From Devosia naphthalenivorans (GTDB lineage Bacteria; Pseudomonadota; Alphaproteobacteria; Rhizobiales; Devosiaceae), in the NCBI RefSeq assembly GCF_003056355.1, contig NZ_PYVW01000004.1, forward strand, positions 186,001 through 250,000: a DNA stretch of 64,000 nucleotides. The letters are read 5' to 3'. Of this stretch, positions 10,316 through 18,844 are shown piece after piece; positions within the stretch are counted from its first letter, which is position 1, and every line of letters begins with the position of its first letter. The notes beneath the pieces are model-generated. The model was not told the DNA's origin. It ran no database searches and worked only from the letters and a program-made list of their open reading frames with translations. Position numbers and translations under genes: made by a program.

Positions 10316-11419
10316 ATGACGGAACGCAAGGTTCGGGTAGGCATCGTAGGGGTCGGAAACTGTGCGTCTTCACTGGTGCAGGGCCTGACTTACTACAAGG
10401 ATGCCGACGGAAACGAACCTGTGCCCGGATTGATGCATGTTAATCTTGGCGGCTACCATGTCTCCGACATCGAAATTGCTGCAGCGTTCGACGTTTCGAC
10501 TGCCAAGGTGGGGCGCGACATTGCCGAGGCGATCTATGCGGCGCCCAACAATACGCATCGTTTCGCCGATGTGGAGCCGCTCGGCGTCACCGTCATGCGT
10601 GGCAATACGCTCGATGGCATCGGCAAATATCTGGAAGATGAAATCGAGGAGGCCGATGTTCCGGTCGCCGATGTTGCCGAGGAATTGCGCCGCAGCGGCG
10701 TAGATGTGCTGGTGTCCTATCTGCCTGTCGGCTCGGAATTGGCGACGCAATGGTATGCCGAACAGGCGCTGAAGGCCGGCTGCGGGTTCGTCAATTGCAT
10801 CCCCGCATTCATCGCGTCCAAGCCGGAATGGGAGCAGCGCTTCGCCGCCGCCGGTCTGCCCATCGTAGGCGATGACATCAAGAGCCAGGTCGGCGCCACC
10901 ATCATCCACCGCATGCTGGCAAACCTGTTCCGCGAACGCGGCGTGAAGCTCGACCGCACCTATCAGCTCAATTTCGGCGGCAATACCGATTTCCTCAACA
11001 TGCTGGAGCGCGAGCGGCTGCAATCCAAGAAAATCAGCAAGACGCAGGCGGTCACCAGCCAGATCGATATCCCCCTGCCGGCGGGCGACATCCATGTGGG
11101 GCCCAGCGATCATGTGCCGTGGCTGACTGATCGCAAGATGGCTTATATCCGGCTGGAAGGGACCACCTTTGGGGGCGTTCCGCTCAATGCCGAACTCAAG
11201 CTAGAAGTCTGGGATTCGCCAAATTCGGCCGGCGTGGTGATCGATGCGGTGCGCTGTGCCAAGCTGGCGCTGGATCGCGGCATCGGCGGTGCCCTGGTCG
11301 GGCCATCCAGCTATTTCATGAAGTCGCCACCGCGCCAATTCACCGATGCCGAGGCGCGCCAGCGCACCGAGGAATTCATTGCCGGGGCCGACGAGCCCAT
11401 GCTCGGGGCGGCCGAGTGA
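10316..11419 (+). CDS. ino1: Myo-inositol-1-phosphate synthase
   Basis: The enzyme converts glucose 6-phosphate to 1D-myo-inositol 3-phosphate using bound NAD. The 367 residues resemble the actinobacterial form in length and sequence: [20 protein letters not shown] is the Rossmann loop. [20 protein letters not shown] and [20 protein letters not shown] carry the conserved core, and [11 protein letters not shown] and [18 protein letters not shown] follow. GGAG precedes the ATG. It is the first gene of a four-gene operon whose next three genes overlap or lie close by. It is expressed from an EcfG-like promoter. The product may feed inositol into the glycan made by this cassette, or a stress solute. 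Confidence 0.93.
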   Translation: MTERKVRVGIVGVGNCASSLVQGLTYYKDADGNEPVPGLMHVNLGGYHVSDIEIAAAFDVSTAKVGRDIAEAIYAAPNNTHRFADVEPLGVTVMRGNTLDGIGKYLEDEIEEADVPVADVAEELRRSGVDVLVSYLPVGSELATQWYAEQALKAGCGFVNCIPAFIASKPEWEQRFAAAGLPIVGDDIKSQVGATIIHRMLANLFRERGVKLDRTYQLNFGGNTDFLNMLERERLQSKKISKTQAVTSQIDIPLPAGDIHVGPSDHVPWLTDRKMAYIRLEGTTFGGVPLNAELKLEVWDSPNSAGVVIDAVRCAKLALDRGIGGALVGPSSYFMKSPPRQFTDAEARQRTEEFIAGADEPMLGAAE

Positions 11420-12015
11420 CGGCTGTCTTCTACCTGGTGCGCCACGCCGCGCACGACAATGTCGGCGGGTTCCTCGCCGGACGGTCGCCCTCCATCCATC
11501 TGGGTCCCGATGGCCTTGCGCAGGCGAGGCGCCTCGGCCAGCGGATGACGCAGGAGCGATTCCAGAGCATTTTCGCCAGCCCGCGCGAGCGCACGCAGGA
11601 GACCGCCGAAGCCATCGCGGCGGCATGTGGCGACTTGCCGGTCACCATCGCGGACGAGTTGGACGAAGTCGATTTCGGCTCATGGTCGGGATCGAGCTTT
11701 GACGAGCTTAACAAGCTTGGGGAATGGCAACGCTGGAACAGCATGCGCAGCATGGCCGAAACGCCGAGCGGGGAAACCATGCTCGACGTGCAGCAGCGCT
11801 CCGTGGGGCTGATCCGGCGACTGGCTGCGCAGAATGCCGATGCGCGGATCGTGCTCGTCAGTCATGCGGACATCATAAAATCGGTGGTCAGCCATGTGCT
11901 TGGCCTGCCGATCGATGCCTGGCCGCGTTTTGAAATTTCACCTGCCTCGATCACGACCATCGTTGTCGGCGAGTGGGGCGGCAAGCTCCACACGCTCAAC
12001 GAAACCACAGGCTGA
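11416..12015 (+). CDS. Histidine phosphatase superfamily protein
   Basis: The GTG start at 11416 overlaps the ino1 stop codon (GTGA), so the two are translationally coupled. The 199-residue protein is of the phosphoglycerate-mutase/phosphatase type: [10 protein letters not shown] is the RH loop with Ala where RHG is usual. [28 protein letters not shown] and [20 protein letters not shown] (second catalytic His) follow. Given the coupling, it could dephosphorylate inositol phosphate or another cassette intermediate. The substrate is not readable from sequence. Confidence 0.88.
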   Translation: MTAVFYLVRHAAHDNVGGFLAGRSPSIHLGPDGLAQARRLGQRMTQERFQSIFASPRERTQETAEAIAAACGDLPVTIADELDEVDFGSWSGSSFDELNKLGEWQRWNSMRSMAETPSGETMLDVQQRSVGLIRRLAAQNADARIVLVSHADIIKSVVSHVLGLPIDAWPRFEISPASITTIVVGEWGGKLHTLNETTG

Positions 12016-12037
12016 CACCTCACAAGGAGATACGCGC

Positions 12038-12796
12038 ATGACCCTGCCCATTGCTGAAATCCGCGAGAAAGTTCAGGCGCTCGGCCCCTGGTTTCACAAT
12101 CTGGATCTGGGTGGGGTGCGCACCGCGCCTGAGCATTTCCTGGGCGATTACCCCAACATCAAATGGCAGAAGATCGCCGGTGCCATTCCGGCCGATCTTA
12201 CGGGCAAGACCGTGCTCGATATCGGCTGCAATGCAGGGTTCTACTCCATCGAGATGAAAAAGCGTGGCGCCAGCCGAGTGCTGGGCATCGACTTCGACGA
12301 TGTCTACCTCAACCAGGCCCGCTTCGCGGCCGAAGTCGCCGAAGCGGATATCGAGTTCCAGAAAATGTCGGTCTACGACGTGGGGGCCCTTGGGGAAAAG
12401 TTCGACGTCGTGATCTTCATGGGCGTGCTTTATCACCTGCGCCATCCCTTGCTGGCGCTGGATTTGATCCGCGAGCATGTCAGCAAGGATGTGATGATCT
12501 TCCAATCGATGCAGCGCGGCAGCCGCGATGTGCCCGAGATCGCCGAGAACTATCCCTTCTCCGATTATGCGCTGTTCGATGACCCCGCTTTTCCCAAGCT
12601 GCATTTCATCGAACATCGCTATGCCGATGACCCGACCAATTGGTGGGTGCCGAACTCGGCCTGCGCCGAGGCGATGCTGCGCAGTTCAGGCTTCGAGATC
12701 ACGGCGCACCCGGAAGCCGAAGTTTATATCTGTCGCGTGGCAAGCCAGTCTCCGCACGCGTTTCCGATTTATCCGAACAAGGGAGCACAAGCATGA
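12038..12796 (+). CDS. SAM-dependent methyltransferase of the glycan cassette
   Basis: AAGGAGA precedes the ATG at 12038. The 252-residue protein is a class I methyltransferase: motif I is TVLDIGCNAGFYSIEMKKRG and the acidic residue is in VLGIDFDDVYL. FDVVIFMGVLYHLRHPLLAL is motif IV with the YHL signature. The sequence, including PWFHNLDLGGVRTAP at the N-terminus, resembles a group (from memory TIGR04290) that occurs in cassettes with glycosyltransferases; this should be confirmed by profile search. Its stop overlaps the start of the next gene. It probably O-methylates a sugar or cyclitol. Confidence 0.85.
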   Translation: MTLPIAEIREKVQALGPWFHNLDLGGVRTAPEHFLGDYPNIKWQKIAGAIPADLTGKTVLDIGCNAGFYSIEMKKRGASRVLGIDFDDVYLNQARFAAEVAEADIEFQKMSVYDVGALGEKFDVVIFMGVLYHLRHPLLALDLIREHVSKDVMIFQSMQRGSRDVPEIAENYPFSDYALFDDPAFPKLHFIEHRYADDPTNWWVPNSACAEAMLRSSGFEITAHPEAEVYICRVASQSPHAFPIYPNKGAQA

Positions 12797-13731
12797 TCGA
12801 AGCGGCCATGATCTGGAACGAGCCGAACAACAAATCGCACTGGGACCCCGAGATCGATCCGGAATGGGTACAGTTCGGCACCATGGCCAATCTGGCTGCC
12901 GATGCGATTGCGGCCGCCAACCCGCAGGTGACCCGCGTGCTCGGCGGCATTTCGCCGATCGATCCGGGCTTCATGACGCGCATGAAGAACTACGGCGTGC
13001 TCGACAGGATGAATGCGGTTGCGGTGCATGGCTTTCCGCTGGACTGGAACTTGTGGCAGATTCACGAGTGGCCCAGCAAACTCGATGAAATTCGCGCGGT
13101 CACGGATTTGCCGATCTGGGTCAGCGAAGTCGGGATATCCACCTTTGGCGCCGAGGAAGTCCAGGTCTGGGGCCTTGAGCGCACCGCCGAACTGCTCAAG
13201 GGCAATGCGGCGCGCATCCAGTGGTATAGCCTTTATGACCTGCCGCGCGAGTGGGAAGCGACGACCCGCCATCGCGAAGCCGAGGGCTCGTCCTATTACC
13301 GGCACTTCTATATGGGCCTTTTGCGCGAAGACGGCTCGCCCAAGCCGGCGCTGGAAGAGTTCGCCAAGCACACGCCCGAAATGGGCCTTGTGCAATGGTT
13401 TCACTACCAAGACCACCGGCTCGACGATGCCGTCGCGTGGATGAAGCGGCTGGGCGTGACGCATATGCGCACCGGGCTCTCCTGGGCGGACAGCTTCCGC
13501 CCCGATGCGCTGGACTGGTTCGACCGTCAGATGCAGGCACTGGAGGATTTCGACGTGACGGTGACTTTTTGCTTTACGCCCGAACATCGCGGCATTGCTC
13601 CGCACCATACCAGCGCGCCGCAAGTGCCGGAGGAGTTTGCGGAGTTTTGCGCGCAGATGATCGAGCGGTATGCGCCGGGTTCGTCGGTGCGGGCGGAGGG
13701 GCGTGTGGGGGCGTCGGCGTTGTTGGTTTAG
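12793..13731 (+). CDS. Beta-xylosidase-like glycoside hydrolase
   Basis: The ATGA overlap with the methyltransferase stop sets the start at 12793. The 312-residue protein has TIM-barrel features: AMIWNEPNNKSHWDPEID near the N-terminus carries the NEP motif (acid/base Glu) of clan GH-A, and PIWVSEVGISTFG has the second Glu (SEVG). A second half begins around MGLVQWFHYQDHRLDDAVAW. There is no signal peptide. It is similar to proteins annotated beta-xylosidase in comparable rhizobial cassettes. The last 18 residues (after QMIERYA) are Gly/Arg/Val-rich and look unrelated to the fold. The role may be trimming or transglycosylation of the glycan made here. Confidence 0.8.
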   Translation: MIEAAMIWNEPNNKSHWDPEIDPEWVQFGTMANLAADAIAAANPQVTRVLGGISPIDPGFMTRMKNYGVLDRMNAVAVHGFPLDWNLWQIHEWPSKLDEIRAVTDLPIWVSEVGISTFGAEEVQVWGLERTAELLKGNAARIQWYSLYDLPREWEATTRHREAEGSSYYRHFYMGLLREDGSPKPALEEFAKHTPEMGLVQWFHYQDHRLDDAVAWMKRLGVTHMRTGLSWADSFRPDALDWFDRQMQALEDFDVTVTFCFTPEHRGIAPHHTSAPQVPEEFAEFCAQMIERYAPGSSVRAEGRVGASALLV

Positions 13732-14107
13732 GGGGGTGGCGTTGGGAGTGTTCACATCGAACGTTTGCCGGTGGCGCGGTGTAAAGAAAAACGCTGTGTT
13801 GCCCTCGGGCTTGACCCGAGGGCCGTTTCGGGAGCCCTTGCCGGAGCGGTGTGTTTGCGGAAGGTGGCCCTCGGGTCGAGCCCGAGGGCAACGTGGTGGG
13901 TGGGGTAGAGCAGGGCGGTGAGCTTCCAGCATATGGGTTTACCAGCACCCCCACCCTTGATCCCTCCCCGCAAGGGGGAGGGTGTCGACTGCGATTTTGG
14001 TGCGAGGTTAGCGCGGGCTATTGCCATCTACGGTGTCATCCCGGCCTTGAGCCGGGGGCCATTGAGGTGTCACAGCGGCAAGGTGCGGAAGTGGCCAACG
14101 CAATCGC
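13732..14107. repeat. Non-coding stretch with several palindromic repeats
   Basis: No supported gene lies between the convergent operons. The stretch carries four repeat-like elements. CCCTCGGGCTTGACCCGAGG starts at 13802. A nearly perfect inverted copy, CCCTCGGGTCGAGCCCGAGG, starts at 13868. CCCTCCCCGCAAGGGGGAGG starts at 13962, and a TCATCCCGGCCTTGAGCCGG element lies near 14035. Each is self-complementary. They look like dispersed REP-type elements that collected at a terminator region. Confidence 0.6.
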
Positions 14108-15493
14108 TCACCCCTCGCCACGCGTGAGCTTCAATCGCCTGGCGATTTCCCCTACCCTGCCCCGGCCATAGGCCAGGCCGTGGTACAGGCGCAGCGCGCC
14201 ATGGGCCCAGGCGATATAAATGCCCGGCCGGTGCAGCCACCGCGCCAGCCAGAACATGCGGTGGCTCCAGGCGCTGATGCCGTAGCGCAGGCGGTAGATA
14301 ATCTTGCGCTGGAACCGCAGATCGTTGCTCGGCGCGACCCGCTTGCGCGGCTTGAGGCCACCCCGTTTCCAGGTCAGGCGATAGGCGAGCCCCTCGCGCC
14401 GCTGGCGCAGGCCGGCCGCCTGGGTATTGGCAATATAATCGGCATCTACCGGCGTGAATTCGAGCCTTTGGCCGGCAATTCCCTCCTCGACGATCTCCCG
14501 CAGCTCCGGCGTGCGCACGACAACCACATTGGTCCCCCGCCAATCGGATGAGTAGGGTTCGACCCAGGCGTCGCCGAACGAGATATCGGCGGTTTCCGCC
14601 AGCACGTCGTCGCAGAAATTGCAGGCCGAGTTCTGGAAAAACCCGGCGCCCCAATCGCCGTCGCCCAGATACCACCAGTCCTTTTGCCGGACGCTGCCGT
14701 CGCGCAGCGTCAGTTGCGCGGTGTACCAGTTGGACGGGCGCTCCGGGCCCTTGAGGCGGTATTCCGGCCGGACGACCGCTTCGATGGTGGTATCCATCTG
14801 CCAAGCGAAACTCTCGACCAGGCGCGCGCTTTTCATGTGTCCGCAGAACAGGCCAAGCGTATAGGCGATCCGTTCGGCGAGGACCGGGTCCTGCGCCCGC
14901 GCCAGATGCACGGCCTTGATGAAGCATGGGATGCCCACAATGGCATAGCGCCCCGGCACGCGGCGGATTTCATCGAAAACGCCGGATAGCTGCACCGGAT
15001 AGTACCGCGACCTGGCGCCTGCGAGCAGCTCATCCAGATCCCGCGAAATGCCATAGGCGAAGAAATTTTCGCCCGTCGTCGGCCGCACATGGGCCACGCC
15101 ATCGACCAGCCCGCGCCGGAGCAGTTCTGCCGCCACCCAGCTGACCATGCCGCCCGAACTGCCCTGTTGCCGGAAGGGGTTTTCCGTCACGGCGCCTACA
15201 TAGGCGGCCTCGTAACGGCCTAGCCTGGGGTCTGTGTGCGGCGCCTGCGGGAACCTTGGGGCGGCCAGTTCATCCTCATTGGCGGCAGCGGGGGAGAATG
15301 GGCAGATCTGCGCCAGTTGTTCGCTCTTTGCGCGCTCGGAGGACCCGGTCGGCTTGAACTGCCCGTAGGCGTCCAGCGCCATTTGTAGATCGGGCTGCAC
15401 GTGCATCCCCGCGCAGGTGCCGCAGCCAATGCAGAGGCCGGACCTCTTTAGTTGCCGCAGGCTGATCGCGGGGTCAGCCGAGAGCGTGGTCAA
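14108..15493 (-). CDS. FrhB/FdhB-like iron-sulphur flavoprotein (coenzyme F420 hydrogenase beta-subunit family)
   Basis: The 461-residue protein begins with a ferredoxin-like Cys cluster (SGLCIGCGTCAGM and QICPF). It continues with the FrhB core (QQGSSGGMVSWVAAELLRRG, YAIVGIPCFIKAVHLA) and a distal CNFCDDVLAETADISFGDAW motif. In Gram-negative polysaccharide clusters such proteins lie beside polysaccharide pyruvyl transferases, as here, where the genes overlap by 20 bases. F420 itself is not expected in this organism. A flavin-dependent redox step on a sugar is a reasonable guess. It is the last gene of the ugd operon. The C-terminal 80 residues are Arg-rich and may lie at the membrane. Confidence 0.85.
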   Translation of the reverse strand: MTTLSADPAISLRQLKRSGLCIGCGTCAGMHVQPDLQMALDAYGQFKPTGSSERAKSEQLAQICPFSPAAANEDELAAPRFPQAPHTDPRLGRYEAAYVGAVTENPFRQQGSSGGMVSWVAAELLRRGLVDGVAHVRPTTGENFFAYGISRDLDELLAGARSRYYPVQLSGVFDEIRRVPGRYAIVGIPCFIKAVHLARAQDPVLAERIAYTLGLFCGHMKSARLVESFAWQMDTTIEAVVRPEYRLKGPERPSNWYTAQLTLRDGSVRQKDWWYLGDGDWGAGFFQNSACNFCDDVLAETADISFGDAWVEPYSSDWRGTNVVVVRTPELREIVEEGIAGQRLEFTPVDADYIANTQAAGLRQRREGLAYRLTWKRGGLKPRKRVAPSNDLRFQRKIIYRLRYGISAWSHRMFWLARWLHRPGIYIAWAHGALRLYHGLAYGRGRVGEIARRLKLTRGEG

Positions 15494-16535
15494 GATAGCT
15501 GTCCGACTGAACCCTCATGGTCGCGATGGCGTGAGCGATCCGGGGGTCCAGAATGTCGTTCATAATGGCTTCGATTTCCGTCGCTTCGGAGACCATGTGG
15601 CGCTCGGCGCCCAAGGCGGCAACAAGGTCGCGAACCTTGTTGAAGCGGTAGGCCGACGGCGCCGTGACGAAGGGTTTTCCGTTCACCAGCGCAAAGACGC
15701 AGCCGTGGAAGAAGTTGGTGACGACGCCCCGGGAGCCGGCCATCATCGCCGCGAACTCCATTGGCCCGGCATCGATGCGCTGCTCATCGGCCCAGGGATT
15801 GTCATAGCCGATGCTGACCAGCCGGACGCCCTCGCCCCTCGCCCAATGGACGATGTGGCTCGTGAGCCAGTCGGGAAACCCATGACCATAAACAACAGCA
15901 TAAGGCTTTCCGTCCGTCCATAACGGCGTCTTGGGAATGAGGTGTCCGAACTGCAGGCAGGGGTCGAGAACCATGGCGGGCAAGCGCCCGGTGGCCTCTG
16001 CGACGAGCGATTGCGAATTGCTGTCGCGCACCGAAATTGCATCAAAGCGCTCGAGGCGTTCGGACCAATAGCTATCCAGCCCCTCCGAGGCCGATTGATT
16101 GCCAAAGCTCGCCGCATAGGAGGCCAGGCGCCCGGCATTGAGGCCGTCGCCATAGAAAACGCCCTTGCCGCCATACCAGGGATGGCGCAGGTTCCAGACC
16201 TCGTCGCTGCCTACCAGAACTACGTCGAACGGCTCGCTCTCCTCAGGCGCCAGCAGGGGAAACGGGCGCGATAGCGGCAGGCCTTCGAAGGCTGCAAAGA
16301 ACTGCCGGGCCTTTTCGCCATAGGCGGAGCGGTGTGCTTTGGGCGGCGCTTCGGGGATGGGCCGCAGGGCGCAACGCCATTCGGCGATATTGATGCGGCT
16401 CGAATGGTGATCGAGCAGCACCGCATCGTGCCCACGGGCGCGCAGACCTTCAGCGAGGCACCGGGCCTGCCAGTAAGAGCCGTAATTTATGCAGCGGTGA
16501 AAGGTCAGGATGCCGATGCGTTTGGAAGCGGTCAT
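15474..16535 (-). CDS. Polysaccharide pyruvyl transferase family protein
   Basis: The 353-residue protein starts KRIGILTFHRCINYGSYWQA, the N-terminal signature of the family. FDVVLVGSDEVWNLRHPWYG and the C-terminal RGVVTNFFHGCVFALVNGKP with SFGNQSA in between complete the GT-B-like fold. Members transfer pyruvate from phosphoenolpyruvate to form ketals on sugars, or related transfers. It precedes the FrhB-like gene with a 20-base overlap and follows the Gfo/Idh gene by eight bases. It is cytoplasmic, and the acceptor is unknown. Confidence 0.88.
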   Translation of the reverse strand: MTASKRIGILTFHRCINYGSYWQARCLAEGLRARGHDAVLLDHHSSRINIAEWRCALRPIPEAPPKAHRSAYGEKARQFFAAFEGLPLSRPFPLLAPEESEPFDVVLVGSDEVWNLRHPWYGGKGVFYGDGLNAGRLASYAASFGNQSASEGLDSYWSERLERFDAISVRDSNSQSLVAEATGRLPAMVLDPCLQFGHLIPKTPLWTDGKPYAVVYGHGFPDWLTSHIVHWARGEGVRLVSIGYDNPWADEQRIDAGPMEFAAMMAGSRGVVTNFFHGCVFALVNGKPFVTAPSAYRFNKVRDLVAALGAERHMVSEATEIEAIMNDILDPRIAHAIATMRVQSDSYLDHALG

Positions 16536-16543
16536 TGGTTTTC

Positions 16544-17557
16544 TTAACGGGCGTAGATGCGGTCGAGGACGTCGGCAACCACGTCAAATTCGTGCGCACT
16601 CTCATCGAACCGGCCGCCCTGGGCGAGGCTCGCCGCCCAGTTGACGATGGCCCGGCCCGACCAGGCATCGGGTGGCTCTGCCAGGGAAACGCTCTGGGTT
16701 CGGGTATGGTGCCGGGCGGCGAAGTCGAAGAAGGAGCCGCCCACATTGGAGAAGCTGGCGCCGCCTTGGGTGCCGTAAAAATCGGCGCCGATAACGGCGT
16801 CGCGGCCCGCGTGCAGGTGCCACGAGCAGGTGATGCGGATTACGGCGCCGGTGGCGAGGGTGATCGTTGCGGTAGCGAAATCCTCCACCGTGTCGCTGTC
16901 CCGGGCGATCGGCGCGCCGCCGCTGAACAGATGGCCGGTGACGGTTTCGACCTCAGGGAAATCCAGCGTCCAGAGTGCGAGGTCGACAAGGTGCACGCCC
17001 AGATCCATGACGCATCCGCCACCGGACAGGGCCTTGTCGAAGAACCAGGGTTTGTCGGGACCATAGGCGTTGTGGAATGCCAGGTCGGCGGCGAAAACCT
17101 GCCCCAGGGCGCCGGATTGAACCAGCGAGCGGATCTGCTGCATCCCCGCTGTGTAGCGATAGGAGAGATCGAGGCCCAATAAACGATCTGCGGCTCGCGC
17201 AGCATCGATCACGGCGGTGACTTCTGCCTTGGTGCGGCCCAGCGGCTTCTGGCAGAATACGGCAAGGCCGCGCTCCAATGCGCGAATGGATTGCTCCGCA
17301 TGGAGGGCACTGGGCGTGGCGATGACAATGCCATCCAGGTCAAGCTCGAGCATCTCGTCAAGCGAGGCAGCCAGGGCCGCTTGCGGGGCAAGCTGGTGCG
17401 CGGCCTCGGCCATCTCGGGGGATGGGTCGGAGATGACGACAGGCTGGACCAGAGCTTCATCGAGCAGGCTGTGCATCCGGATCTGGCCGATCCGGCCGGT
17501 GCCGAGAAAGCCGATACGGGGGAGAGCGCTCTGGGCCTTGGAGGTAACAGAACTCAT
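16544..17557 (-). CDS. Gfo/Idh/MocA-family sugar oxidoreductase
   Basis: The 337-residue NAD(P)-dependent enzyme has an N-terminal Rossmann domain (RIGFLGTGRIGQIRMHSL) and IVIATPSALHAE. It has the conserved lysine loop as AVFCQKPLGRTK (CQKP where EKP is usual) and GGGCVMDLGVHLVDLALW in the C-terminal domain. The family includes inositol 2-dehydrogenases and sugar oxidoreductases. With ino1 in the same cassette, an inositol or inosose substrate is possible but unproved. Its ATG at 17557 overlaps the stop of the upstream dehydrogenase by four bases. Confidence 0.88.
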   Translation of the reverse strand: MSSVTSKAQSALPRIGFLGTGRIGQIRMHSLLDEALVQPVVISDPSPEMAEAAHQLAPQAALAASLDEMLELDLDGIVIATPSALHAEQSIRALERGLAVFCQKPLGRTKAEVTAVIDAARAADRLLGLDLSYRYTAGMQQIRSLVQSGALGQVFAADLAFHNAYGPDKPWFFDKALSGGGCVMDLGVHLVDLALWTLDFPEVETVTGHLFSGGAPIARDSDTVEDFATATITLATGAVIRITCSWHLHAGRDAVIGADFYGTQGGASFSNVGGSFFDFAARHHTRTQSVSLAEPPDAWSGRAIVNWAASLAQGGRFDESAHEFDVVADVLDRIYAR

Positions 17558-18540
17558 GGATAGATCACCAGGGCCTTCATGAACCCGTCCGGCCGGTCGC
17601 GCGTGGCGTTGAGGGCGGTATCCAGCTCAGAGAGGGGATAGGTGTGGGTATAGAGCGGGGTTGGATCGAGCCGCCCTTCCGCCACTGCCCTGATGGCGTC
17701 GCGGATGCCTTCCACATACATGTTGGGGTCGCGCTCGTGGGCGTTGATGACGTCAAAACCGCGCCAGTTCCACATCTGCATATTGACCTGCCGCGGCCCG
17801 TCCTGGTGATAACCGGCAACGATCAGGCGCCCGCGCTCGCGGGTGAGTTCGGCGGCGAGGTCGAGCGGCCATTGCTTTCCGACGGCTTCGATGACCCGGT
17901 CGCAGAATTGACCATCGGTCAACTCCTTGACGCGCTCGATGATCTGCCAGTGATCGTGCATGGGAATGGTTTCGGCGGCACCCAGCTTTGCTGCCAGATC
18001 GAGAGCGAATTGCCGGCGGCCGATGGCGATGACACGGGCACCGGCGCCCACCGCCAACTGCGTCAGCAAGGCGCCGAGAAAGCCAATTCCGACAATGGCA
18101 ACGGTATGTCCGGCCGAGATTTCCGAGCGCTTGAAGATGTTCATGGCGCAACCAAGCGGTTCGCCGGGAAACGGAACACCGTCCAGCTCGGGTGGAAGCT
18201 TGACCACGGAACCCACCTCGGCCACGTCATGAGTTGCGTAGCTGTGGTAGGACAGCGCCGCCACCCGATCACCGATCGCGAACTCCGTTACGCCCTCGCC
18301 CAAGGCATCGATGACACCCCAGCCTTCATGGCCCAACCCACCCGGCTCAGTTGGAAATTTCATCCATTCCGGCCCGGACCAGGGACCAAGGTTCGAGGCG
18401 CACACTCCGCAGCCCTCGAGCCGCACACGAAGCTGACCCGGCCCGGGGTTCGGCACCGCAAGGCGCTCGATTTCCACCATTCCGGGTCCGGTCACGACGG
18501 CCGCCTGCATCTGATCGAGGGAGGATAGCGCAAGGTTCAT
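17554..18540 (-). CDS. Zinc-dependent alcohol dehydrogenase (MDR family)
   Basis: I start at the ATG at 18540. The frame is open upstream to 18783, but that extension is antisense-like, Arg/Ser-rich sequence overlapping the next gene. The 328-residue protein has the catalytic zinc ligands in GCGVCASNLGPW and GLGHEGWG. The nucleotide-binding loop is VAIVGIGFLGALLTQLA. The four-cysteine structural zinc lobe is absent. The C-terminal region (HTYPLSELDTALNATRDRPD) is typical of sorbitol/threonine-dehydrogenase relatives. It is in the ugd operon, upstream of and overlapping the Gfo/Idh gene. The substrate is probably a cassette sugar or polyol. Confidence 0.87.
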   Translation of the reverse strand: MNLALSSLDQMQAAVVTGPGMVEIERLAVPNPGPGQLRVRLEGCGVCASNLGPWSGPEWMKFPTEPGGLGHEGWGVIDALGEGVTEFAIGDRVAALSYHSYATHDVAEVGSVVKLPPELDGVPFPGEPLGCAMNIFKRSEISAGHTVAIVGIGFLGALLTQLAVGAGARVIAIGRRQFALDLAAKLGAAETIPMHDHWQIIERVKELTDGQFCDRVIEAVGKQWPLDLAAELTRERGRLIVAGYHQDGPRQVNMQMWNWRGFDVINAHERDPNMYVEGIRDAIRAVAEGRLDPTPLYTHTYPLSELDTALNATRDRPDGFMKALVIYP

Positions 18541-18550
18541 AGGTTCGGCC

Positions 18551-18814
18551 TCAATCGCGATTGACGAATTTGTTGAAGCGGCTCTTCCCGCCATCGGCGG
18601 TCTCGTCCTGGTAGAGAAAGGCCAGCTTGTTCTCGTCAAAGATCTTGAAGAACTCGTCCCAGGAGATCTCCTTGAGATTGTCTTCGGGTTCACCGAAATC
18701 GATGCGCAGGATACCGCCCTTGCCCTTGGTATCGACCATGGCCGGGTGACCGTCCCGCGCTTCGGCCCATTTGCGGATTTCATCGTGCTTGGTCGTGGTG
18801 TTGGAACTGCTCAT
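18551..18814 (-). CDS. Conserved small acidic protein, 87 aa
   Basis: The product is hydrophilic, with a Ser/Thr-rich N-terminus, HDEIRKWAEARDGHPAMV, GGILRIDFGEPEDNLKEIS and WDEFFKIFDENKLAFLYQDE. The order (E-I-R-K-W-A-E-A-R, then G-I-L-R-I-D-F) is found in many short bacterial proteins of unknown function. No catalytic site is evident. It lies between ugd (30 bases upstream) and the alcohol dehydrogenase, so it belongs to the same operon. GTCTCCTTG lies around the start on the plus strand, that is, a CAAGGAGAC site before the ATG. Confidence 0.8.
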   Translation of the reverse strand: MSSSNTTTKHDEIRKWAEARDGHPAMVDTKGKGGILRIDFGEPEDNLKEISWDEFFKIFDENKLAFLYQDETADGGKSRFNKFVNRD

Positions 18815-18844
18815 GATTGTCTCCTTGCGCTGGGTGCAATGAAA

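Noticed and set aside
18541..18783. N-terminal extension of the zinc alcohol dehydrogenase
   Set aside because: It overlaps the small acidic protein gene in another frame and is Arg/Ser-rich; the family's N-terminus starts at 18540.
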